Part shown: in pieces, positions 9,685-18,553 of the stretch
How the letters are laid out: each line of letters starts with the position of its first letter
How positions within the stretch are numbered: the first letter of the stretch is position 1
NCBI RefSeq assembly: GCF_020623625.1
Contig: NC_060203.1
Span: 310,001 to 374,000 of the forward strand
Source of the DNA: Saccharomycodes ludwigii
Taxonomy: Eukaryota; Ascomycota; Saccharomycetes; Saccharomycodales; Saccharomycodaceae
Reading direction: 5' to 3'
Length of the DNA: 64,000 bases
Position numbers and translations under genes: made by a program
Notes under the pieces: generated by a model
What the model was told of the DNA's origin: nothing
Seen by the model: only the letters and a program-made list of their open reading frames with translations
Databases searched by the model: none

Positions 9685-10440
9685 TCTCAGATATTAAAGT
9701 TCATAGTCGACTTATGTATTTGATTAGTCAATTATTTTACTATTGTTATTTTTTTTTTTATTTTGTTCTGTTTTAGAGAAAATTGAAAAAACTTTTAGTT
9801 TAGTTTAGTTTAGTTTATTTTTTTTTTTTTTTTTATTATTTTGGCAGTCTTTATAGTCCGAACATCTCGGGGTAGAAGAGATACCGGATATCACAATGAA
9901 TTATTTTTCGTGTTTCGTGTATTAATTTTTTTTTTTTTTTTTTTTAAATTGCTGCTTTGCCCATTTATTCGTACTAGCCGATATTTCTAGAATAGGCAAA
10001 ACATTTCCCACACAAATTACGCAGAAAGAATATATTTTAAAATTTAACGCACAAAAAAAATAAATAAAAACTAACACATTAAAAATTTTCCTGTCTAATT
10101 AAAAAAAAAAAAAGAAAAATGATCAAAAGACAGAAAAGGCATACGTGGACTTTTGAACTACAAAGGAAAAAAAAAAAATAAAAATAAAAATTAAAACAAA
10201 CAAATAGCAAATATTACTTTTCATTTCCAAGTTTTATTCTTCTTATTATTCTTTTTTTTTTTTTTTTTTTTTTTCATTTTTAATGGGTACACTACTTTAT
10301 TTCTTACACATAATTTTTCGTTACATATTATCTTTCTTATTCATTCATCAGCATTGTGAAAAGACATCACCGTATTGTAAAGAAAAAAGAGACTTATTTT
10401 CGAGATATCCTCAACTTATAAGTGATAAAATCAAACGATC
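9685..10440. promoter_or_regulatory. Divergent TFC6/KTR promoter region
   Basis: A 756-bp spacer. Near TFC6 there is a TTTAG pentamer repeat (about 9796-9822). A GTCCGA motif at 9856-9861 (TCGGACTATAAAG on the minus strand, 172 bp from the TFC6 ATG) is followed by CTCGGGGTAG and ATACCGGATATC. Three long T/A tracts occur (about 9826-9834, 9927-9944, 10252-10274). No gene is supported. Confidence 0.45.
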
Positions 10441-11628
10441 ATGAAGTTTCGTGGCCAGCAACAAGAACGTATTTATAAATTTTTTGGTGTGATTACAGCT
10501 TTATTACTCACTTTATGGTTATTACTACCCTCTAATGTGTCCACTACCAAGCTATCAGCAAAAGCCGGTATATCACTACCTTTAGAAACTTATGTTTCTC
10601 AAAACAATTTAGGATTTAAATATAATCGTGTTAAACAAGCACCATACCCTGGTCCAAGGGTCAAGGCAGCCTTTGTTACTTTGGCTCGTAATCGTGATTT
10701 ATGGGGATTAATTAAATCCATCAAAAGTGTTGAAGATCGTTTTAATTATAAATTCCAATATAATTGGATTTTCTTAAACGATGACGAATTTACTGATGAA
10801 TTTAAAAGACTAACGACTGCCGTCGTTAGTGGCGAAACATTTTATGGTAAAGTTCCTAAGGAGCAATGGAGTGTTCCAGACTGGATCGATAAGGAAAAAG
10901 CTGCTAAAGGTAGAACCGAAATGAGAGAGAAGGGTGTTTTATACGGTGATAGTGTTCCATATAGATTTATGTGTAGATATGAGAGTGGGTTATTTTTCAA
11001 ACATCCACTATTGGATGATTATGAATATTACTGGCGTGTTGAACCAGATGTGGAATTTTTCTGTGATATCGACTATGATGTTTTCAAATTCATGAAAGAT
11101 AACAATAAAATGTATGGTTTTACTATTAGTTTGCATGAATATGAAGAAACTGTCAAAACCTTATGGAATACTACAAAATCATTTTTGGAGGAACATCCTC
11201 AATATTTGCATGAGAACAATATGATGGATTTCATTAGTGATGATGAAGGTTTCTCTTATAACATGTGCCATTTTTGGTCTAATTTTGAAGTTGCCTCCTT
11301 AGATTTTTGGAGAGGTCCTGCTTATACTGACTATTTCAACTATTTGGATAAAGCAGGTGGGTTCTTTTATGAAAGATGGGGTGATGCACCAGTTCATTCT
11401 ATTGCTGCTGCTTTGTTTCTAGACAGAAATCAAATACATCACTTTGATGATATCTCTTATTATCATCCACCATTTGTTCAATGTTCTGTTGATGAAAATG
11501 TCAGATTGAATGGTCGTTGCACATGCGATCCAAAGGAAGATTTCACTTGGAATGATTATTCATGCACTTCCAAGTATTATTATATTAATAATTTGGAAAA
11601 ACCAAAAAACTGGCAAATGAATATGTAA
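10441..11628 (+). CDS. KTR/KRE2-family Golgi alpha-1,2-mannosyltransferase (GT15)
   Basis: The 395-residue type II membrane protein has a cytosolic tail (1-11), a signal anchor (about 12-29), a short stem and a GT15 catalytic domain. Clear family blocks are KAAFVTLARNRDL, SVEDRFNYKFQYNWIFLNDDEF, GDSVPYRFMCRYESG, YYWRVEPDV (metal/sugar-phosphate site, Glu201-Pro-Asp203), YNMCHFWSNFEV (Glu283 corresponds to the proposed nucleophile of Kre2) and GGFFYERWGDAPVHS. These enzymes use GDP-mannose to extend O-linked and N-linked glycans in the Golgi. It looks closest to Ktr1/Ktr3/Kre2, and I cannot choose among them by eye. No KTR gene lies between TFC6 and ESC2 or near YHR112C in S. cerevisiae, so this is a local difference in gene order. 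Confidence 0.9.
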   Translation: MKFRGQQQERIYKFFGVITALLLTLWLLLPSNVSTTKLSAKAGISLPLETYVSQNNLGFKYNRVKQAPYPGPRVKAAFVTLARNRDLWGLIKSIKSVEDRFNYKFQYNWIFLNDDEFTDEFKRLTTAVVSGETFYGKVPKEQWSVPDWIDKEKAAKGRTEMREKGVLYGDSVPYRFMCRYESGLFFKHPLLDDYEYYWRVEPDVEFFCDIDYDVFKFMKDNNKMYGFTISLHEYEETVKTLWNTTKSFLEEHPQYLHENNMMDFISDDEGFSYNMCHFWSNFEVASLDFWRGPAYTDYFNYLDKAGGFFYERWGDAPVHSIAAALFLDRNQIHHFDDISYYHPPFVQCSVDENVRLNGRCTCDPKEDFTWNDYSCTSKYYYINNLEKPKNWQMNM

Positions 11629-11868
11629 TATAAAAAAAAAAGGAAAAGGTCGAAATAAAATAAAATAAAATAAAATTCAATTCACATGCTTATTTTCTTT
11701 AGTATTTATCTAATTATTTGATTCATTTTTTATTTATAAATATATAATTGTCACTTATATAAAATAAAGTATTTTTTTGGTCAATTTTTTGTCTTTCTTA
11801 TTAATGTTTTATTTGATCAAGAGATTGCATTATCTCCTTAGAATTTTTACCATTAGAAAATCAAACGC

Positions 11869-13131
11869 CTATGAGGCCCCATCGTTTAATTGTTTTAAGG
11901 CACAACCCAAATCATTAATTAAATCTTCAACATTTTCGCAACCGACAGATATTCTGATCAATTTTTGATCAATTTCTGGATCTGTTAATGCTCTCCATTC
12001 AATTAAAGATTCAACACCACCCAACGAAGTGGCATGATGGAAGTATTTAACCAAAGTTGGTAATTTTTTACACTGTTCAGTATTTTGTAAAATAATGGAG
12101 AAAACTGGACCAAAGCCACCCTTTAGCTGTTTAGTAACAAATGGTTCTTTAGTTTGTAATGATGAATGATAAATATTTTTCAAAACATTAGGAAATTTAA
12201 CATCTTTATTATCAGACAAATATTTTACCAACTTTTCAGCATTTTCACTTTGCTTCTTGATTCTTAGTTCATAAGTTCTTAAAGATCTCAACAGTAAAAA
12301 ACTTTCCAAATTTCCAATATTGGTACCTAAATAAATACGATCTTCCTTTAATTTTTTACTTGTTTCTAAAGCTTTAACGACTAACACACCACTTAATAAA
12401 TCAGAATGACCACCAAAATATTTTGTGGCCGAATGCATGACAATATCAGCACCAAAATCCCAAACATTTTGCAAAGGTGGTGGAGCAAAAGTAGAATCAA
12501 CTAGCAACAAAGCTCCCTTAGCATGAGTTCTATCAGCCAACTTTTGAATATCATAACTGGTACCGAATGGATTAACTGGTGATTCTAAATGAACAATGTC
12601 ACCTGGCTGAGCAAATTTTTCTATATCAGCAAAGGTGTATTGTTTTAATCCATAGTTTCTTGTAAAGATATTGGCAATTGAATGACACCCATGATAACTT
12701 TGTTCGATAAATAATCTTTTAGGGTTAAAGTAAGTCAAAGCAGCGTAATAGGCAGCCAACCCAGAAGAATAGATTACAGAATTGCCATCTAAAATTTCAT
12801 TGAAAATAGATTCTAATCTGGTACTATTTGGATGGCCTAGACGAGAATAAATTGGAGTTGTTTCCAAAAACGTGAAATCTTCTCTCTGGTTCCATGGAAT
12901 TAAGTTTTCATTATCGTATCTGAAAGTAGTAGAAACATTAATTGGTGGAGCAACATCCGTTACTCTATTATCTTTATCATCCGCATGAATTAAAGTGGTA
13001 GATAATCTAGTTGTTTTACCTACATGATGCAAAGCAACGGATCTCGTAGAAAAGTTTTTTATTATAGATCTCGATATTGATACACGTGAAGGTATCTTCA
13101 AAGTATTTTGAAAAGTAGTAAAAGATTTCAT
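11869..13131 (-). CDS. Cystathionine beta-lyase-like PLP enzyme (YHR112C family), with N-terminal extension
   Basis: The 420-residue enzyme of the Cys/Met-metabolism PLP family (fold type I) has the phosphate-binding [45 protein letters not shown] and the PLP-lysine motif [16 protein letters not shown] (Lys237). S. cerevisiae YHR112C (378 aa) is uncharacterised but similar to cystathionine gamma-synthase/beta-lyase. The neighbours UBA4 and APE4 flank YHR112C there. This copy carries roughly 40 extra N-terminal residues rich in Arg, Ser and Thr and nearly free of acids ([20 protein letters not shown]...). That resembles a mitochondrial presequence; if real, the enzyme would act in mitochondria. 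The start is the only upstream in-frame ATG, and the extension is inferred from that. The substrate is unknown. Confidence 0.88.
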   Translation of the reverse strand: MKSFTTFQNTLKIPSRVSISRSIIKNFSTRSVALHHVGKTTRLSTTLIHADDKDNRVTDVAPPINVSTTFRYDNENLIPWNQREDFTFLETTPIYSRLGHPNSTRLESIFNEILDGNSVIYSSGLAAYYAALTYFNPKRLFIEQSYHGCHSIANIFTRNYGLKQYTFADIEKFAQPGDIVHLESPVNPFGTSYDIQKLADRTHAKGALLLVDSTFAPPPLQNVWDFGADIVMHSATKYFGGHSDLLSGVLVVKALETSKKLKEDRIYLGTNIGNLESFLLLRSLRTYELRIKKQSENAEKLVKYLSDNKDVKFPNVLKNIYHSSLQTKEPFVTKQLKGGFGPVFSIILQNTEQCKKLPTLVKYFHHATSLGGVESLIEWRALTDPEIDQKLIRISVGCENVEDLINDLGCALKQLNDGAS

Positions 13132-13368
13132 TCTTGGAGACGTAGGTTTATCAGAACAAAGCAGTGAAAATTATTTAAGGGAAAGGGGGAAAGAGGGAAA
13201 AGAAAAAAAAAAAAAAGAAGGAAATAAATAAGAAAATGAATAACTAAACAAAAATAATTTGATCAAATTTCAAAGTAATTTATATGAAATAAATTTACTA
13301 GGCTAGTTTGATTGTATATTATACAATTTTACTGATTTGAAAACATAATAGACGGAAAACTTACACAG

Positions 13369-13400
<32 letters not shown>

Positions 13401-13859
13401 TTCTCGTAATTTTTTAATTAAAGTATACGAATGATAATTTTATAAACGAAAAAAAAAAAAAAAAACGTAATTAATCCGAAACAATGTGTCCGAAATAGCT
13501 CTGGACTTTGTACTATTTCGGAGGATGATTAAAAGTGAAGTTATCCGGACGAAATCCGAGCCATACGATTTTCTCCGCTAGCAGAAAGAAAACAAAAAAA
13601 AAGAGCCATTTTGTATTTTGTATGTTGTATAAAAATATCGATTTAGATAAAAATACTGCTTTCATTTCCTTTTTTTTTTTCCTTTGTAGAATTCAATATG
13701 CGAAATCTTTCCTAAATCCTTTTACTGTCTTCCTTAAAAAACACATATATACATAATAAAATTGCATATTAAGTAAACAAGTGAAAGAAAATAATACTAC
13801 ACTTCCAATCATTAAACTGACCTAACTATTTTTCAACCTCTAACATAAACATCCTCTAT
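13132..13859. promoter_or_regulatory. Divergent YHR112C-like/APE4 promoter region
   Basis: A 728-bp spacer. It carries a T tract (about 13372-13395), an A tract (13449-13465) and a cluster of CCGA/CGGA elements between 13474 and 13560: ATCCGAA, GTCCGAA (13488-13493), TTCGGAGG, ATCCGGACG (13545-13550) and ATCCGAG. A 73-codon open frame at 13535-13756 has a composition like spacer DNA and is not considered a gene. Confidence 0.45.
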
Positions 13860-15368
13860 ATGCTTAGACTGCACGTAAGAAAAATGAGTAGTACAGTAAC
13901 AGCAACAAAAAGAAATTATCCTGAAGAATTTATTAAATTCCTAAATTCCTCTCCAACTCCATTCCATGCTGTTTACAACATTAAAAAAAAATTAGAAGCC
14001 AAAGGCTATAAAGAATTAAGTGAACGTGAAACTTGGAATGGCTCTGTTAAAAAATCAGGGAAATATTATGTCACTAGAAACAATTCCTCTATTATTGCAT
14101 TTCAAATAGGTGAAAATTGGATCCCAGGTAATCCTATTGCTATAACTGGTGCTCACACAGATTCGCCCGTTTTGAAAATCAAACCCATCAGTAAACGTAA
14201 AAGTGAAGGTTATTTACAAGTTGGTGTAGAGTGCTACGGTGGCGGAATATGGCACTCTTGGTTTGATTCAGATTTATCGATTGCTGGTAGAGTTATGTGC
14301 AAAGAACAAGATGGGGTAACGGTTTCTAAATTAATTGATTTGAAAAGACCCCTCTTAAAGATTCCTACTTTAGCAATCCATTTGGATAGAACCGTTAACA
14401 CTAAATTCGAGTTTAACAAAGAAACTAAGCTATTGCCTATTATAGGCTTAGAAAATGAAGAAGAGAAGTCTAGCGCCGATAGTTCCAATAATAATGGTTG
14501 TTGTAACAGTGATACAAAATTAGAATCCTCCCAATTTAGCTCATTACAAAACATTATTGAAAGACACCATAAGGGTTTATTAGATTTACTGGTACAAGAA
14601 CTGCAATTGCCAAATGTTGATTCGATTGAAGATTTTGAATTGATTTTGTATGATCACAAACCATCTTGTTTAGGTGGTATCAATAATGAATTTGTTTTTT
14701 CCGCTCGATTAGATAACCTTACTTCTTGTTTCACCTCCTTGTGCGCATTGCTAGAGGCTTCGGATGTTGATATTGAGAATGAATCTGGAATCAGACTTAT
14801 GGCTTGTTTTGATCACGAAGAAATTGGTTCTTCTTCAGCGCAAGGTGCCGACTCCAACTTTTTACCAAATATTTTAGAAAGATTAACTTTGTTAAAATGT
14901 GATGACACTGATGTAACTTGTCCATTGAATAGATCGTTGATATTAGAATCTTCTGCTAAATCTTTTTTTCTGTCATCTGATGTATCTCACGGTGTACATC
15001 CAAATTATTCAAGTAATTACGAATCTAAACATAAACCGGCATTAGGTGGTGGTCCAGTTATAAAGATAAATGCTAATCAGCGTTATATGACTAATTCTCC
15101 GGGATTAGCACTAGTTAAGAAATTAGCTGATGATGTTGAAGTTCCTTTACAATTATTTGTTGTAGCCAATGATTCTCCGTGCGGTTCGACTATTGGACCT
15201 ATTTTAGCTTCCAAAACTGGTATTAGAACGTTGGATTTGGGTAATCCCATTTTAAGTATGCACAGTATTAGAGAAACTGGTTGTGCTTATGATTTAGAAT
15301 ATCAAGTTAAATTATTCAAATCATTTTTCGAAAAATATTCTACTTTAGAAAATAAAATTATTGTTTAA
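13860..15368 (+). CDS. APE4: APE4, M18 aspartyl aminopeptidase
   Basis: The 502-residue M18 metallopeptidase (S. cerevisiae Ape4, 490 aa) shows the family landmarks. These are NSSPTPFHAV near the N-terminus, the metal-site GAHTDSPVLKIKP (His and Asp), YGGGIWHSWFDSDLSIAGR, SARLDNLTS, FDHEEIGSSSAQGA (Glu-Glu pair), SSDVSHGVHPNY and the C-terminal GNPILSMHSIRETG with a metal-ligand His. Ape4 removes N-terminal Asp/Glu from peptides. In yeast it is cytosolic and is delivered to the vacuole by the Cvt pathway under starvation. The frame opens with MLRLHVRKMSS; the second ATG (13884) gives MSSTVTAT and is an equally plausible start, so the first 8 residues are uncertain. Order YHR112C-APE4 matches S. 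cerevisiae. Confidence 0.95.
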   Translation: MLRLHVRKMSSTVTATKRNYPEEFIKFLNSSPTPFHAVYNIKKKLEAKGYKELSERETWNGSVKKSGKYYVTRNNSSIIAFQIGENWIPGNPIAITGAHTDSPVLKIKPISKRKSEGYLQVGVECYGGGIWHSWFDSDLSIAGRVMCKEQDGVTVSKLIDLKRPLLKIPTLAIHLDRTVNTKFEFNKETKLLPIIGLENEEEKSSADSSNNNGCCNSDTKLESSQFSSLQNIIERHHKGLLDLLVQELQLPNVDSIEDFELILYDHKPSCLGGINNEFVFSARLDNLTSCFTSLCALLEASDVDIENESGIRLMACFDHEEIGSSSAQGADSNFLPNILERLTLLKCDDTDVTCPLNRSLILESSAKSFFLSSDVSHGVHPNYSSNYESKHKPALGGGPVIKINANQRYMTNSPGLALVKKLADDVEVPLQLFVVANDSPCGSTIGPILASKTGIRTLDLGNPILSMHSIRETGCAYDLEYQVKLFKSFFEKYSTLENKIIV

Positions 15369-15596
15369 ATATTTTTTTTTTTTTCTAGTGTATTTATCGG
15401 TATCATTGCTACTTTTAAATTGTTTATTTATTTATTTTATTTTTCTTTCTGCAAAAATTGTTTCGAGTATAAGATATAATTGATTTGAATGGCTTGTCTT
15501 TAAGGACAGAATTGCTAAAAAAAAAAATATGAAAGTGTTTGTCTTGTTTGAATCGATAAAAATTATAGTAATAGAAAGATCAATATCGCTTTTTTA

Positions 15597-15627
<31 letters not shown>

Positions 15628-15720
15628 ATTCAACATAGATAAACATACCACCTTTTTTTTTTTTTTGTTTTTCTTATTACATTTCCCTTTAATTATAATA
15701 CTAAAAAATTAAATTTTGAC

Positions 15721-15753
<33 letters not shown>

Positions 15754-15830
15754 ATTATTTTATTATAACTCTTAAAAACAAATTTTATCACTGAAAAGAA
15801 ACCAAAAGAAATCACTTTATAGCCTACCCC
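15369..15830. promoter_or_regulatory. ESC2 upstream region
   Basis: A 462-bp spacer between co-directional APE4 and ESC2. Four T tracts lie in it (about 15372-15384, 15600-15623, 15653-15666, 15721-15745). No recognisable site. Confidence 0.4.
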
Positions 15831-18431
15831 ATGACCTTTTCAACACCACCACAAAAGAATATAAAAGGTGCCAAAAACTTATCATCACCTTTCACTGAAA
15901 ATAATAGTACTACCCATAAAATAGAAGAACCCCATCAAATTATTTCGCAGAATAATAGCTTAGGCCCAGATCTCAAATCTAATGAATATTCTGTATCTAT
16001 ATCTTCTTCCTCAGACGAAAGCGATTATGCAACCGCGAATAAAACTATTGGTGGCTATTTAGATGACAGTGAAAATGATGCTAGTGATTTAGATGTGATT
16101 GATAATAATGGTAATCCAATTATAACAAATAAAAAACTAACTTTGGAGAATGTCTCATTACCTAGGTTTTCTTCAAACTTGGATGTCTCTAAAACACCGT
16201 CTTCAATACCATCCGTGACAAGAAGTAATAATAATTTATTCAAAGAGATGATCCAAAAAAATCAACTAGAAAATCATCAAAACAATAAAATGACTGATTT
16301 TAATACAGCTAAAAATGATAGCGGTAATCTATCTTTTTCAGAATCCAACACAGATTTCAAAAAAAACAAAGAGAGCAAATATTGTGATAATCAGGACAAA
16401 GAAAAAAATAGTATTAATCAACTTGAAAATATTGAAATTTTAGAGGTCAGTGATGTAAGTTCACTTTCAAACGAACATGAGACAGATAAAAATTATCTGG
16501 AAAAAAAATATGGAACAACTCAATTGGCTATGAATCAATCTCAATTAAATGAAGATCATGATACAAAAATCAAATCTTTACAAACAGCAGATGATAGAAA
16601 AGGCTATTGCAATAATGCTAGAAACATAACCTCCAATGATGATAGACTCAAAGAAACTACTAGCAAAAGCAATAATATAATACTTGAACATTTAGATGAT
16701 TCTGTATCAGCTGATGATGAAAAGAGAACAATCTTAACCCTTAAAAAAGAAGGTGAGAACAATAAAACTCATGTTGATGAAAAACATAAATATGAAAGCG
16801 AGTTTCATGGAGTAAAAAATAATAGCAACGTTGATCTTGAAAATGAAAATAATAAAATCATTTTTAAAGAACCTTTAAACAATAGTAATAATGAAATTGC
16901 AAACAAAATGGACCAAAACACAACTGATAGCGATGATGATGATGATGATGATGATTTTTTTTATGGTCATTATATTTCAGGCCCTAATTTGGAAGAAGAA
17001 AAAGATTCAAGAGAAAATAAAATTCTAAAGGGTAAAGATAAACAATCACTTTCGAAAATACTGACACCGGATGTTGCTGAAACAGTGAATAATAAAAATG
17101 AACCTAATAGTAACATAACTGTTAATAACAATTCATTGTCTTCAAAGAAACGTAGTTCGAGCAGGATAGCCTTGCGTAACTCAAAATCAGATGTTGCCAC
17201 GACTGATATTACATTAAACAAATATAAAGATATAACAACAGATAGTGATTCTGATAACGAATTAATTTTAAGAAAAAAACCAAAGAAAAACATAGCAAAG
17301 CCCAAAAATCCTGAACTGGAGAATGATGAATTATTATACGCTTTGAATTCAATCAAGGAAAACATCAATATTTCAACTTCAAGGGCAGCTATCGATCAAA
17401 ATATTAGTGAAAAAAACAGAGTATTTCTACTTACCGTGGAGTCTCTATTGCCAGAATTATCCAACGTCAAGTTGTCAGTTAAAGCGCTTGGCGTACAGCC
17501 GTTTAAGTTTATTATACCGATTATTTTAAAATCCATGTTTAAATTCTATAATAAGTCGCATTTACTAACGTTGTACAATGAACAGAACGTCTCCTTTTAT
17601 AAGGACAATGTTAAACTATTGAATTTTATGAATTTAAATTCATTAAATATCCCAGAGGCGTATGAGGGTGAAGTTACGGAACTAAATTTGACACTAGTGT
17701 CTAAGGCACACGAAATTGATTTTGAAAATAGAATTATTAATGATATCACCAACTTAAAAAATGCTAGCACTTTATCGAAATCCGCTTCAATGCCTAATAG
17801 TGCAAATATAACTGATAAGACAATTGAAGAGTATGAAGAAGCTTTGAAAGATGCCCCTAGCTTAGAAAACAAATTGTTAGAAAATTATGGCATGATGTTA
17901 ACGGAAAAATCACAAGATTCATTTCCGATCATATTACTGGGCTCTGATAATAAAAAGATAGAAGCACACGTTAAAGATTTCACCAAGTTAGAATCTATTG
18001 CAGCATATTTTAGAAGAATGAAAAATTTATCACCAAATCTCAAGGTGCAATTTATTTTCGACCATGAAAAAGTGAACATGAAAGGTACAGTAAAGGATAT
18101 AGGCTTAGAGGAAAACGATTTAATAGAAGTTGTAGCAGATTTAACAAGGATCAATTTAAATCCCAAAAAGGATCAATCAAATATATATAAGGAAGATAGC
18201 GGAAATTTAATAAAGCTTGGTTTACTTGGTGACGATAATAAAAAAATATATATTAATGCTAGGCCTTCCACAACTATTAAAAAGATTGCTAATTATTTTA
18301 TAGAACAAAAAGGATATGCAACTAACACGAAAGTTAAGCTTTTTTTTGATCATGATATTATGGCGCTAAACAAAAAAGTGGGTGATTTTGATTTAGAAAA
18401 TGATGATTTGATAGAAATTAAAAAGGTCTGA
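15831..18431 (+). CDS. ESC2: ESC2, SUMO-like-domain protein of silencing and recombination (RENi family)
   Basis: The 866-residue protein has a very long disordered N-terminus (about 1-500, Asn/Ser/Asp/Lys-rich, with a poly-Asp run near residue 366). A conserved central helical segment precedes two tandem C-terminal SUMO-like domains. SLD1 (about 696-772) starts FPIILLGSDNKKIEAHVKDF. SLD2 (about 793-866) starts LIKLGLLGDDNKKIYINARP and ends DDLIEIKKV. Two C-terminal SUMO-like domains are the hallmark of Esc2/Rad60/NIP45. They act with Ubc9/Smc5-6 and Mus81 in recombination and silencing. S. cerevisiae Esc2 is only 456 aa, so the N-terminal region is roughly doubled here. In S. cerevisiae (YDR363W) it lies between TFC6 and SEM1, and the same order holds here with insertions. 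Confidence 0.85.
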   Translation: MTFSTPPQKNIKGAKNLSSPFTENNSTTHKIEEPHQIISQNNSLGPDLKSNEYSVSISSSSDESDYATANKTIGGYLDDSENDASDLDVIDNNGNPIITNKKLTLENVSLPRFSSNLDVSKTPSSIPSVTRSNNNLFKEMIQKNQLENHQNNKMTDFNTAKNDSGNLSFSESNTDFKKNKESKYCDNQDKEKNSINQLENIEILEVSDVSSLSNEHETDKNYLEKKYGTTQLAMNQSQLNEDHDTKIKSLQTADDRKGYCNNARNITSNDDRLKETTSKSNNIILEHLDDSVSADDEKRTILTLKKEGENNKTHVDEKHKYESEFHGVKNNSNVDLENENNKIIFKEPLNNSNNEIANKMDQNTTDSDDDDDDDDFFYGHYISGPNLEEEKDSRENKILKGKDKQSLSKILTPDVAETVNNKNEPNSNITVNNNSLSSKKRSSSRIALRNSKSDVATTDITLNKYKDITTDSDSDNELILRKKPKKNIAKPKNPELENDELLYALNSIKENINISTSRAAIDQNISEKNRVFLLTVESLLPELSNVKLSVKALGVQPFKFIIPIILKSMFKFYNKSHLLTLYNEQNVSFYKDNVKLLNFMNLNSLNIPEAYEGEVTELNLTLVSKAHEIDFENRIINDITNLKNASTLSKSASMPNSANITDKTIEEYEEALKDAPSLENKLLENYGMMLTEKSQDSFPIILLGSDNKKIEAHVKDFTKLESIAAYFRRMKNLSPNLKVQFIFDHEKVNMKGTVKDIGLEENDLIEVVADLTRINLNPKKDQSNIYKEDSGNLIKLGLLGDDNKKIYINARPSTTIKKIANYFIEQKGYATNTKVKLFFDHDIMALNKKVGDFDLENDDLIEIKKV

Positions 18432-18553
18432 CCTCTTTTTTTTTTTTTTTTTTTTTTTAATTACATGTTTATATAGTTTCTGATAAATTCAAAAGATAAC
18501 ATTTTCATACAAATATAAATGACAATTACCGAATAGACAACACAATTGTTGTT

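Noticed and set aside
13535-13756. 73-codon open frame in the APE4 promoter
   Set aside because: The composition is that of spacer DNA with homopolymer-coded Phe and Lys runs. No domain is recognisable and it overlaps the CGGA motif cluster.
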